Below are positions 23,637 through 31,581 of a DNA stretch of 64,000 nt, piece by piece. The notes beneath the pieces are model-generated. The model saw nothing but the letters and a program-made list of their open reading frames with translations. It made no database searches and was not told where the DNA came from. Position 1 is the stretch's first letter, and every line of letters starts with the position of its first letter. The position numbers and the translations under genes were made by a program. The DNA is from an uncultured Eubacteriales bacterium (GTDB taxonomy: Bacteria; Bacillota; Clostridia; Oscillospirales; Oscillospiraceae). The stretch lies in contig URAZ01000018.1 in assembly GCA_900545925.1 (NCBI GenBank), positions 9,002 to 73,001 of the forward strand, written 5' to 3'.

Positions 23637-24575
23637 ATGAATCAGAAACTGGATGCGATCTGCCGGGAAGTGCAAAAGGCATTGACCGGCAAGCGGGCTA
23701 TTGTAGAAAAGGTGCTGATGGCGATGCTCTGCGGCGGGCATATCCTGCTGGATGATGTGCCGGGCGTAGGAAAAACGACACTTGCCGTCGCGTTCAGCAA
23801 AGCGCTTGGGCTGCGCTACCGCCGGATCCAGTTTACTCCGGACGTTCTGCCATCGGATATCGTTGGCTTTTCCATGTACGACAAGCAGCAGAATGCGTTC
23901 CGCTATGTGCCGGGCATCGTATCGGATACCAACCTGCTGCTGGGCGATGAGATCAACCGTACCTCCAGCAAGACGCAGTCTGCGCTTTTGGAGGCCATGG
24001 AGGAAAAGCAGGTCACTGTGGACGGGATCTGCTATCCGCTGCCTGATCCGTTCTGCGTCATTGCTACGCAGAACCAGGTCGGCACGGCCGGTACACAGCC
24101 GCTCCCAAACGCGCAGATGGACCGCTTTCTGGTGCAGCTCACGATTGGTTATCCCGATTACGAGAGCCAGATGACGCTTATCCGCGACCGGCAGCTGGAA
24201 AATCCCATGGAGCAGGTACAGCAGGCTGCGGACGCAGCGGCGCTTGTTTCCATGCAGCAGGAGGTTCGCCGGGTGGCGATGGACGATAAGATCATCGACT
24301 ATATCACGCGGCTGGCAATGGCCTCGCGCGCGCATCCGCTGCTCCGGCTCGGGATCAGCCCGCGCGGTGCGCTGGCGGTATCCAGAATGGCAAAGGCCTG
24401 CGCATACCTGCATGGGCGCGACTATACGCTGCCGGAGGATGTGCAGGAGATCTTTGCGGATGTCTGCGCACACAGAGTGCTGCTTTCCCAGCAGGCCAAG
24501 ACGCAGCAGAGCACCGCGCAGGACGTCATGCAGGCGCTTCTGCGGGAAGTTGCGATGCCGGACGCGGCGTTTTGA
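23637..24575 (+). CDS. MoxR-family AAA+ ATPase
   Basis: This 312-residue AAA+ chaperone-type ATPase has Walker A GVGKTT (about 42-47), the MoxR stretch RIQFTPDVLPSDIVGF, Walker B LLGDEINR, sensor 1 IATQNQ and a C-terminal lid with GISPRGAL. Family members help mature partner proteins or membrane complexes. ATG 23637 follows a weak AAGGA site. It starts a four-gene operon with DUF58, a DUF4129-like membrane protein and a repeat lipoprotein, the common MoxR-DUF58 pairing, here under the C/G-tract promoter d. Confidence 0.93.
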   Translation: MNQKLDAICREVQKALTGKRAIVEKVLMAMLCGGHILLDDVPGVGKTTLAVAFSKALGLRYRRIQFTPDVLPSDIVGFSMYDKQQNAFRYVPGIVSDTNLLLGDEINRTSSKTQSALLEAMEEKQVTVDGICYPLPDPFCVIATQNQVGTAGTQPLPNAQMDRFLVQLTIGYPDYESQMTLIRDRQLENPMEQVQQAADAAALVSMQQEVRRVAMDDKIIDYITRLAMASRAHPLLRLGISPRGALAVSRMAKACAYLHGRDYTLPEDVQEIFADVCAHRVLLSQQAKTQQSTAQDVMQALLREVAMPDAAF

Positions 24576-24577
24576 GT

Positions 24578-25693
24578 ATGGCAGGTCGTAAAGTTCTCTG
24601 GGCCATTCTGCTGGCTGGTGCGCTTGGGCTGTATCTGTTTGCAAACAGCGCGGGAACGCTCTGCGTGCTGCTTGCCGCCGCGCTGCCGCTGTTGTCGGCT
24701 ATATCGTTACTGGTTCCGCGGCAGATTTCGATTACACTTTCTGCACCGGAAACAGTGGGGCGCGGTGAGCAGATGACATGCACGCTTACTGTTTCCTCAT
24801 CCGGGATACCGGCACAGTTTGAACTTACGGTTGAAGCTGAAAACAGCTTTACCGGTGAATATTCTACACGGGTCATGCCACTTTCCATTGGGAAAAAGCC
24901 GGCATCGCTGTCGTGGCAGCTTGCCGAAACGCACAGCGGTGTCGTACGCCTTTCCTGCACGAGCGTCCGTGAGTTTGACAGCTTCGGCCTGTTTTCCCGG
25001 AAACGGATATGCACTGCGCAAGCCGAGATCCTGCTTCCGCCGCAGACCTTCCCGGTGTCCGTCTGTCTGAATCAGGCGGCGGAGGTTTTACTGGACAGCG
25101 AGAGCTATTCCGCACAGAAAGCAGGAAATGATCCCGGCGAGACGTTCCGTATCCGCGAGTATGTGCCGGGAGACCCGATCCGGCAGATCCACTGGAAGCT
25201 GTCCGAGAAAATGGGGACGCTGATGGTGCGCGAGTTTGGCCTGCCGGCAATGAATCGGCTGCTGCTTGTATTTTTGCCGGAGAGATCACTTTCGCCGGAA
25301 CATCTGGACGCTATGCTGGATACGATGGTTTCTGTTTCATCGGAGCTTTTGCGGCAGGAGCTTCCGCACACGCTGCTTTGCGCCGGCGAACTGCATGATA
25401 TTGCTGATATGCCCGCACTGGCGCAGACGGTGCATACACTGCTGCACAGTGCGCCGGAGATCGAACGTACCGCAGCGTTCCTGCAGGAGCACCCTGCACT
25501 TTCCTACGCGCATATCGCACTGATCGCAGCAAGTGCCGTCCCTGCGGCGGAGGATCTCGCGCAAACCGGCTGTGTGAGCATTCTTTTCCCGGATGCCGGC
25601 GCTTTGCCGGAGATCGCTGAACCAGTCCGCATCCGCGTTCATGCGTTCCGCGCGGATGCGCTGCGCGCCGGGACGCTCCATTTTGAATTGTGA
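24578..25693 (+). CDS. DUF58 domain membrane-anchored protein
   Basis: This 371-residue protein has two closely spaced N-terminal membrane helices (about 5-45), a beta-rich extracytoplasmic or cytoplasmic domain, then the DUF58 signature GETFRIREYVPGDPIRQIHWKLS (seen here as DPIRQIHWK, about 195-205) ahead of a degenerate von Willebrand A-like domain. ATG 24578 lies just past the MoxR stop; a TTG at 24572 overlapping it is an alternative start. The partner is the upstream ATPase. Confidence 0.88.
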   Translation: MAGRKVLWAILLAGALGLYLFANSAGTLCVLLAAALPLLSAISLLVPRQISITLSAPETVGRGEQMTCTLTVSSSGIPAQFELTVEAENSFTGEYSTRVMPLSIGKKPASLSWQLAETHSGVVRLSCTSVREFDSFGLFSRKRICTAQAEILLPPQTFPVSVCLNQAAEVLLDSESYSAQKAGNDPGETFRIREYVPGDPIRQIHWKLSEKMGTLMVREFGLPAMNRLLLVFLPERSLSPEHLDAMLDTMVSVSSELLRQELPHTLLCAGELHDIADMPALAQTVHTLLHSAPEIERTAAFLQEHPALSYAHIALIAASAVPAAEDLAQTGCVSILFPDAGALPEIAEPVRIRVHAFRADALRAGTLHFEL

Positions 25694-25702
25694 GGATGAT
25701 CC

Positions 25703-26971
25703 ATGCAGATCGTTGACACCAGACCGCCGCAGGCAAAACAGGAAAACCGCATATTCCGCGCGATCGGCTGTACCGCCGTCTATCTCACAAGCGCGGGCGC
25801 GCTCTGCAGCATGGCAGGGCTTGGCCGGACGCTGCTCGGCGCATGGGGGGCTGACACGGTGCTGCTGTTGGCACTCTGTTTTCTGCCGAAGCAAGCAAAG
25901 ATTCAAAGTATCGTCCAGCTTTCTCTTTTTCTGCTGCTTGGTGCTGCGGTGTGGGTTTTGTTGGAGTCCGTGCGCGACGGCGTTTGTCTTTTCCTGAACC
26001 GGCTGTTCGCCGCAAGTGAGCTGCAGCAGGCTTATCTCTATGAAAAGCTCCCTGTTTACGCGCCGCAGGCGGAACAGGCCGGCTGCTTACAGACGGCCGC
26101 AATTTTGCTTGGATTGCTGCTTGCGCAGCTGCTGACGCTGCCCGGGCGGTTCAGCCGGACGTTTGTACTGGCCGCACTTTGCGGTGCGATGGCGTATCTC
26201 GGTGTTTTGCCGGAGCGCGGCTGGCTGATCGCGCTTGCAGGCTGCCTGCTGCTGACGCTTTTGCCGCAGGACGGCGGACTGCGTCCATGGCGGCTTCTTC
26301 CGATCGCCGCCGTGTTTGTCCTTCTGGCTGCGGGCTGCCTGATTCTGCCGGAAACGGAGAACGCACAGCTTTCGGCGTGGGAGGAACATGCGCGGGATCA
26401 GCTTGCCGTTCAGACGGCAGCTTACGGCGAACTTCCGGCACAGCAGGATGTGCCTGCGGAGCAAACGCCGCAGAGCGAACCGCCGACGTTCCGGCAGGAG
26501 TCCATGCAAAGCACACTGGACGGAGACAGGAAACCGCTTTCCCGTCCCATTCGCGCGGTGTTGGTGATTTTTCTGTTGCTGCTGCTCCTGTTCGTGCCGT
26601 CCGTTTATCTGGATCGGCTGAAAAAGAAGCGGGAACGAAACCGGGCAGGACTTTCGGACGCGGATGCGCGCGCGTGTATCTGTGCCAGCTTCCGCTATGT
26701 GCTGCGCTGGCTGCGGCTTGCCGGTCTGGAGCCGGAAAATGTGCCGTTCGCAAGCTATTCGGAGAAAATCGAAACGATTTTGGGACCTGAGATCGCCGCG
26801 CAGTATTTGCAGATCCTCCCGCTGTGGCAGGAGGCCGCTTACAGCACGCACGAGATGACCGAGCAGCAGCGTACGCAAATGCGCGTGTTTTTGCAGACTG
26901 CTGTGTCGCTTGTCTGGAAGAAGCTCTCCAAAAAGCAGCGGCTTTGGACAACGTACTGGCTTGCACTGTGA
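25703..26971 (+). CDS. Membrane protein with DUF4129-like C-terminal domain
   Basis: This 422-residue protein has about six N-terminal helices (15-235), a Pro/Gln-rich external segment (about 235-280), another helix (285-305) and a cytoplasmic C-terminal domain (about 320-410, CASFRYVLRWLRLAGLEP) resembling DUF4129, usually found at the end of transglutaminase-like partners of MoxR/DUF58. The transglutaminase domain itself is missing. GAGGATG precedes the start; it is 9 bases after the DUF58 gene. Confidence 0.7.
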   Translation: MQIVDTRPPQAKQENRIFRAIGCTAVYLTSAGALCSMAGLGRTLLGAWGADTVLLLALCFLPKQAKIQSIVQLSLFLLLGAAVWVLLESVRDGVCLFLNRLFAASELQQAYLYEKLPVYAPQAEQAGCLQTAAILLGLLLAQLLTLPGRFSRTFVLAALCGAMAYLGVLPERGWLIALAGCLLLTLLPQDGGLRPWRLLPIAAVFVLLAAGCLILPETENAQLSAWEEHARDQLAVQTAAYGELPAQQDVPAEQTPQSEPPTFRQESMQSTLDGDRKPLSRPIRAVLVIFLLLLLLFVPSVYLDRLKKKRERNRAGLSDADARACICASFRYVLRWLRLAGLEPENVPFASYSEKIETILGPEIAAQYLQILPLWQEAAYSTHEMTEQQRTQMRVFLQTAVSLVWKKLSKKQRLWTTYWLAL

Positions 26972-26988
26972 AAGAGCGAGGAATTTTG

Positions 26989-28215
26989 ATGAAACGAATA
27001 TTTTTGATCTTTCTGTGCCTGACGCTCCTTGGCACGCTGTGCGCCTGCCGGGTGCGCCTGATCGCAGACCCGGCGCAGGCCGACACGATCCTGCAGGCGC
27101 AGCAGGAAGCGCAGCCGCCGCAGGAAGAAGAACCGCAGCCGCCCGCGCAGGAAGAGCCTGAACCACCGGAGCAAGAGTCGGAAGAGGAGCCTCCTGCGGA
27201 GGAGCCCCCGCCCGATACACCGCCGCAGCCGGATGAAACCGCGCAGGCGGAACAGCCGGATACCTCCGTATCTGTGGCACAGACAGGCACGGCAGTCTAC
27301 ACCGAGCAGCTGGCAGCCGGCGTTACCGTGACCTATGATCCGAACGGCGGCGACAGCGCAACCGTGTCCGCAAGCGTTACGCCCGGTCAGCCCTACGGCG
27401 CGCAGCCGGAGGCCGTCCGGCGCGGATATGCATTTGTCGGCTGGTGGACGCTGCCGGACGGCGGAGAGCAGATTTTGCCGGAAACAATCGTCTCCGATGT
27501 GCAGGCGCATACGCTCTATGCGCACTGGCAGCACAGAGACGCCGCGACGCTGACCCTCGACCCGAACGGCGGCAGGATCAAGTCCAAGGAGGCGACGCTG
27601 GCGCTCAGCGACGGCGACTGCTACGGCGCGCTTCCTATTCCGCTGCGGGAGGGATATGACTTTAACGGCTGGTGGACGCAGATAGAGGGTGGCGAACAGA
27701 TCCTGCCGGAAACCGTATTTTCCGGCACAGACGACCAAACTGTCTACGCGCATTGGACGTATGATCCGCTGGCGTTCTGGACCTTCACACTGCAAAACAA
27801 GACGCAGCAGATCTATCTCTGCCAGCAGATCTCCATCTATTTTGAAACGGAAACCGACGGCGTGACCCAGCAATATTGCGATCTGATCACAGCGACCGGC
27901 TCGTTCAATATTGCGGAAAACCGGGACGATCCCAACATTACGGACGATTGGGTACAGGCGAAAAAGCCTCAGGTCGTCCTCAAATGCGCGGATCTGTCGC
28001 AGGCGGCTTCCATCCGTGCCTCGGCGCAGGCGCGCTTCCCGGAGCAGCAGATCATTCTGGTTTCTCCCTCGGCGCTCTGGGGCGACGAGGCGACCATGCT
28101 ATACGCAAAGCTGGCGCTTGCCAAGCAGCTTTACGGCGACTGGTACACAGACGTTGATCTTGCAAAGGCCACACAGGAGCTGAACGTCCGTTCCATTCCA
28201 ATCAGCTTTTCATAA
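26989..28215 (+). CDS. Lipoprotein with two InlB-type B-repeats
   Basis: This 408-residue protein has a lipobox (LLGTLCAC, Cys near 20), a long Pro/Glu/Gln linker (about 35-95), then two B-repeat (Flg_new) units at about 110-180 and 183-257, each with YDPNGG or LDPNGG, GYxFxGWWT and YAHW. A unique C-terminal domain of about 150 residues follows (FWTFTLQNKTQQIYL to the end). It is anchored outside the membrane; the linker would span the wall. Last gene of the MoxR operon. Function unknown. Confidence 0.8.
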   Translation: MKRIFLIFLCLTLLGTLCACRVRLIADPAQADTILQAQQEAQPPQEEEPQPPAQEEPEPPEQESEEEPPAEEPPPDTPPQPDETAQAEQPDTSVSVAQTGTAVYTEQLAAGVTVTYDPNGGDSATVSASVTPGQPYGAQPEAVRRGYAFVGWWTLPDGGEQILPETIVSDVQAHTLYAHWQHRDAATLTLDPNGGRIKSKEATLALSDGDCYGALPIPLREGYDFNGWWTQIEGGEQILPETVFSGTDDQTVYAHWTYDPLAFWTFTLQNKTQQIYLCQQISIYFETETDGVTQQYCDLITATGSFNIAENRDDPNITDDWVQAKKPQVVLKCADLSQAASIRASAQARFPEQQIILVSPSALWGDEATMLYAKLALAKQLYGDWYTDVDLAKATQELNVRSIPISFS

Positions 28216-28222
28216 TAAAATT

Positions 28223-28258
28223 CTTCCGGCTGCGCTTTTGCAACGCCGGAAGTTTTTT
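28223..28258 (+). terminator. Terminator of the MoxR operon
   Basis: CTTCCGGC (28223-28230) pairs with GCCGGAAG (28245-28252), followed by TTTTTT. Confidence 0.8.
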
Positions 28259-28277
28259 CGCAAAAATGATTTTTCAG

Positions 28278-28321
28278 AACCCCCGGGGGAGCTTGCGGCA
28301 GACAAAGCGGTTTGCTATATT
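28278..28321 (+). promoter_or_regulatory. Site e: C/G-tract operator plus promoter of the S-layer protein
   Basis: GAACCCCCGGGGGAGC (28277-28292), then -35 TTGCGG (28293-28298), 17 bases and -10 TATATT (28316-28321). The leader to ATG 28382 is about 55 bases with AGAGAGGA as ribosome site. Confidence 0.75.
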
Positions 28322-28381
28322 GGTAAAAACGCAGAAATCTGCGCAGATACACTCCAGAGTGAAAGAGAGGAATCAAACAAT

Positions 28382-30415
28382 ATGAAAAAAACACTGAGTC
28401 TTCTTCTGGTATTGGTCATGGTTCTCAGCCTGTGCTCTGTCACCGCTTTCGCGGCGGAGAACTACACCGGCAAGACCGTGATCCTTTATACCGCCAACGT
28501 CCGCGGTGATGTGGACGTATATGCGAAGGTCGCCGCTGCAAAGACGGCCTACGAAAACGCGGGTGCGGACGTGATTCTGGCCGATGCCGGCAACTTCCTG
28601 CAGGGCACAGCTGCGGCGAACAGCGACCGCGGTCTGGGCGTTTACAACCTGATGGACGCGGCTGGCTATGACGTTGCGGCGATGGGGCTTGCGGAATTTG
28701 GATACGCCGACGCCACGACCGGCTACGGTTACCACAAGAACATCACGAAATACTACACACAGGCTGAACTGCAGAATGGTGCAGAGGCTCTGACCTACAA
28801 CAAGGACATGAAGGGCGAGGTCACGGCGGATCGCGCAGAAAAGGCTGCGGCAACGTTCACCGCTCTTTCTGCCAATGCAGTTTCCGATACGGAATACTAT
28901 TCCTTTGAGGCCAGCACGGTCATTACCACAAACAGTGGCCTGAAGGTCGGCTTCTACGGCCTGACTGCGGCCTCTGCCGCAGCGAATGTACAGGATGGAT
29001 GCCTGAGTGTTTCCGAACCGAAGCCCGTAAAGCTGAACGCGGACGTGACGATCTGCCTGTCCAACGCCGGTGTCAGCGGCAGCGAATACGGTGATCTTGT
29101 CATTGATGCGGGCAATGCAGAAACGGTCGGCGCGTATGTCATTGACAATTCCAGCAAAACCGTGACTTCGCTCACGCCGGATCTGAGCGGCAGCGACACG
29201 GAGATCGCCAAGAGTGCCGCCGCGCTGAAGGCAGCTGCCGGTAAAACGGTCGGCCGCTCCGATGTTATCCTGACCGGCGCGGATTCCGCGAACTGGAACG
29301 GCGAGACGAATCTCGGCGATCTGACGACGGACGCACTGCGCTGGTATGCGCAGAACTACATCGATGGATACAACAAGAAGCTTCCGCTCGTTGCCATCCA
29401 GAACGGCGGAAACTGCGACAACTTCCTGTATTCCGGCGAGATCACCGAAACAGATCTGCTAAAGGCACTCCCGTTCTCCCCGATGGGGATCGGTGTCATT
29501 GAACTGACCGGTGCGCAGCTTTTGGAAACCTTGGAAGCAGCTTCACAGCAGGAAAACTGCCCGGGCTTCGCGCAGGTTTCCGGTCTGACCTACTCGCTCG
29601 ATACCGGCAAGGAATATGACGCGGGCGAGGCCTACGGCAAGTTCTTCCGTGCAGACTCCGTCAGCCGCGTGACTATCACCTCCGTAAATGGTAAGGCATT
29701 TGACAGCAAGGCGACCTACGCCGTTGTCTGCGACAATTTCCTGATCAATGGCAATGACACCTACTACACGCTGAAGGAAGCCAAGGAAGCCGGCGCAGCC
29801 TACGCCAACAACGGCAATGGCGTAAAGGTCCGCGACGCTGTCGCGCAGTACATCCAGAAGCAGCTGAACGGCGTGATCGGCAGCAGTTACGCCAGTGCCC
29901 AAGGACGCATTTCACTGGAAAAGACCGACGAGGTGTTCCACGATGTCAAGGCAGCAGCCTATTATGCCGATGCCGTAAAGTGGGCGAGAGAAAACAGCAT
30001 CGTCAACGGCACCGGCAAGGAAACCTTCGGTCCGGACGCTAACATGACCCGCGCCGCGCTGTGGGCAGTACTTGGCCGCGCAGCAGGCGCAGATGTTGAC
30101 GGCGGCAGCCCGTGGTACCAGAAAGCACTGGAGTGGGCAAAGACCGAGGGCATTTCCGACGGAACGAATCCGAACGGCAGCATCACGCGTCAGGAGCTTG
30201 TCACCATGCTTTACCGCAATGCTGGAAAACCGGCTGTGTCCGGCGATCTTGCCAAGTTCTCCGACGCATCAGCAGTCGCATCCTGGGCGTCTGACGCAAT
30301 GCTCTGGGCCGTTTCCGAGGGGCTTGTCAAGGGCAGCGGCAGCAATCTGAATCCGACCGCTACCGCGACCCGTGCACAGGTCGTCACCATTTTGTATCGC
30401 CTGATGGCAAAATAA
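28382..30415 (+). CDS. S-layer-anchored protein with a degenerate 5'-nucleotidase fold
   Basis: 677 residues: signal peptide (1-25, cleavage near AFAAE), a metallophosphatase-like N-domain (about 30-270), a 5'-nucleotidase C-terminal domain (about 300-510; ETNLGDLTTDALRWYA, LTGAQLLETLE) and three SLH repeats (about 515-677) that bind wall polymer. The metal ligands expected in active enzymes are replaced: TNDxHG reads TANVRGD, DxGDxxQG reads DAGNFLQG, and GNHEFD reads GLAEFGY; NGGGIR reads NGGNCDN. It is therefore probably a non-catalytic surface binding protein. It is monocistronic, driven by site e and closed by a terminator. Confidence 0.85.
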   Translation: MKKTLSLLLVLVMVLSLCSVTAFAAENYTGKTVILYTANVRGDVDVYAKVAAAKTAYENAGADVILADAGNFLQGTAAANSDRGLGVYNLMDAAGYDVAAMGLAEFGYADATTGYGYHKNITKYYTQAELQNGAEALTYNKDMKGEVTADRAEKAAATFTALSANAVSDTEYYSFEASTVITTNSGLKVGFYGLTAASAAANVQDGCLSVSEPKPVKLNADVTICLSNAGVSGSEYGDLVIDAGNAETVGAYVIDNSSKTVTSLTPDLSGSDTEIAKSAAALKAAAGKTVGRSDVILTGADSANWNGETNLGDLTTDALRWYAQNYIDGYNKKLPLVAIQNGGNCDNFLYSGEITETDLLKALPFSPMGIGVIELTGAQLLETLEAASQQENCPGFAQVSGLTYSLDTGKEYDAGEAYGKFFRADSVSRVTITSVNGKAFDSKATYAVVCDNFLINGNDTYYTLKEAKEAGAAYANNGNGVKVRDAVAQYIQKQLNGVIGSSYASAQGRISLEKTDEVFHDVKAAAYYADAVKWARENSIVNGTGKETFGPDANMTRAALWAVLGRAAGADVDGGSPWYQKALEWAKTEGISDGTNPNGSITRQELVTMLYRNAGKPAVSGDLAKFSDASAVASWASDAMLWAVSEGLVKGSGSNLNPTATATRAQVVTILYRLMAK

Positions 30416-30430
30416 AGCGGATCCCATTCC

Positions 30431-30468
30431 AAACGCCCTCCGCGCCAGTTGCGCGGAGGGCGTTTTAC
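30431..30468 (+). terminator. Terminator after the S-layer protein
   Basis: AAACGCCCTCCGCGC (30431-30445) pairs exactly with 30451-30465 around CAGTT, then TTAC. Confidence 0.85.
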
Positions 30469-30602
30469 ATCCCCTGTACCGGATATTGTTTTTCACTTTG
30501 AACATTTTGCACAAAAAATAATCAGTGGGTTTTCGCAATTCTCACGATTCAGGTCGCCGTTTCATTGAACACGATCCAAAAAACGCGCTCATTCCGCATT
30601 TT

Positions 30603-30617
30603 ACCCCCGGAGGGGGT
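30603..30617. promoter_or_regulatory. Site f: isolated C/G-tract palindrome
   Basis: ACCCCC-GGA-GGGGGT, a perfect 6+6 inverted repeat 35 bases upstream of site g. The TTCTGA beside it has no good -10, so it looks like an auxiliary operator for the sensor gene rather than a promoter. The form resembles CsoR-family operators. Confidence 0.6.
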
Positions 30618-30646
30618 TCTGATTTCTGTGCCGCGCACAAAATTTC

Positions 30647-30690
30647 ATCCCCCGGGGAGGCTTACGAGCCAGCGCGAAATTTTGTAAAAT
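30647..30690 (+). promoter_or_regulatory. Site g: C/G-tract operator plus promoter of the metal sensor
   Basis: ATCCCCCGGGGAGGC (30647-30661), then -35 TTACGA (30662-30667), 17 bases and -10 TAAAAT (30685-30690). The sensor would thereby control its own gene. Confidence 0.75.
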
Positions 30691-30715
30691 ACAAAAATGA
30701 AAGGTGGCGGTGTGC

Positions 30716-31078
30716 GTGGACGAACTGGAACAGGAGCATTTTCATGAACATGAACACACGCATGACCATGCGCATCCGCACGAGCATGACCATGCGGACG
30801 GACACAAGCATCCGCACCATCATGAAAACACGAAATATGTTCAGAACCGGCTGGCGAGAGCCTCCGGACATTTGCAGCACGTCCGCGCGATGGTGGACAG
30901 CGGCGAAGACTGCTCGGACGTTCTGATGCAGCTCTCTGCCGTGATTGGCGCGCTGCAATCCATCGCCAAGGTAATTTTGAAAGACCATCTCGACCACTGC
31001 GTTGTGGACGCGGTGCAGTCCGGCGATACACAGACGCTTGACGATTTCAAAAAGGCCATTGACCGCTACATTCGCTGA
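30716..31078 (+). CDS. CsoR/InrS-like metal-sensing repressor with a poly-His tail
   Basis: With GTG 30716 (AAAGGTGG 8 bases upstream) the protein has 120 residues; GTG at 30704 or 30710 are alternatives. Residues 8-36 hold 15 histidines. Residues 40-120 are a DUF156 four-helix CsoR/FrmR/RcnR domain (VQNRLARASGHLQHV). The ligand set C66-H91-C95 has exactly the 25 and 4 residue spacing of CsoR Cys36-His61-Cys65. Copper CsoR and nickel InrS share C-H-C, and InrS adds N-terminal His ligands, so nickel is favoured by the tail but copper is not excluded. It is followed 11 bases later by an iron-sulfur-like protein and then the ABC importer. Confidence 0.88.
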   Translation: MDELEQEHFHEHEHTHDHAHPHEHDHADGHKHPHHHENTKYVQNRLARASGHLQHVRAMVDSGEDCSDVLMQLSAVIGALQSIAKVILKDHLDHCVVDAVQSGDTQTLDDFKKAIDRYIR

Positions 31079-31089
31079 GGAGGAACGCT

Positions 31090-31521
31090 ATGATCGACAA
31101 GAATTTTGACCCATGGAAACGAGTCCGTGACTTCAGCCCCGAAGCGCTGCTTCAGGAAAGCAGCGATCTGGTGCAGTGGCCAATCAAGCTCTACAAAGCG
31201 CCGAAGCTCTCACCCTATTACCATCACGGCCACCTGCTCATTGCGGCGGACTGCTCGGCATTTTCCTATCCGGGCTTCCATGACGCACTGTCCAAGGGAC
31301 GGGTGCCGCTGATCTGCTGCCCGGAAAACGACTTTGATATTACCGTGAAGCTGGCGGACATTTTCAGTCTCAACGACGTTGCAAGCGTCACCATCGTCAC
31401 GATGGACAAGCCCTGCTGCGCCGAGCTCAAGGATATGGTGCTTCGCGCCGTCAAACAGAGCCGGATGCCGATCCCCGTGCAGGTCACGAACCTGTTTGTA
31501 GACGCGGAGGAGGTTGATTGA
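31090..31521 (+). CDS. Cys-rich protein resembling the C-terminal half of clostridial 4Fe-4S proteins
   Basis: This 143-residue protein matches the C-terminal region that follows the ferredoxin domain in a family of 4Fe-4S proteins (QWPIKLYKAP, LLIAADCSAFSY, CCPENDFD, MDKPCC). The ferredoxin part is absent. The Cys residues (two single and two CC pairs) could bind metal. GGAGG precedes the start, and it is co-transcribed with the sensor (gap 11 bases). Role unknown; a metal or cluster chaperone is possible. Confidence 0.7.
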   Translation: MIDKNFDPWKRVRDFSPEALLQESSDLVQWPIKLYKAPKLSPYYHHGHLLIAADCSAFSYPGFHDALSKGRVPLICCPENDFDITVKLADIFSLNDVASVTIVTMDKPCCAELKDMVLRAVKQSRMPIPVQVTNLFVDAEEVD

Positions 31522-31581
31522 GATCTCATTCAAACTGCAAATCTCTGATTTGACATATATTCACACAAAGGAGAACCACAA

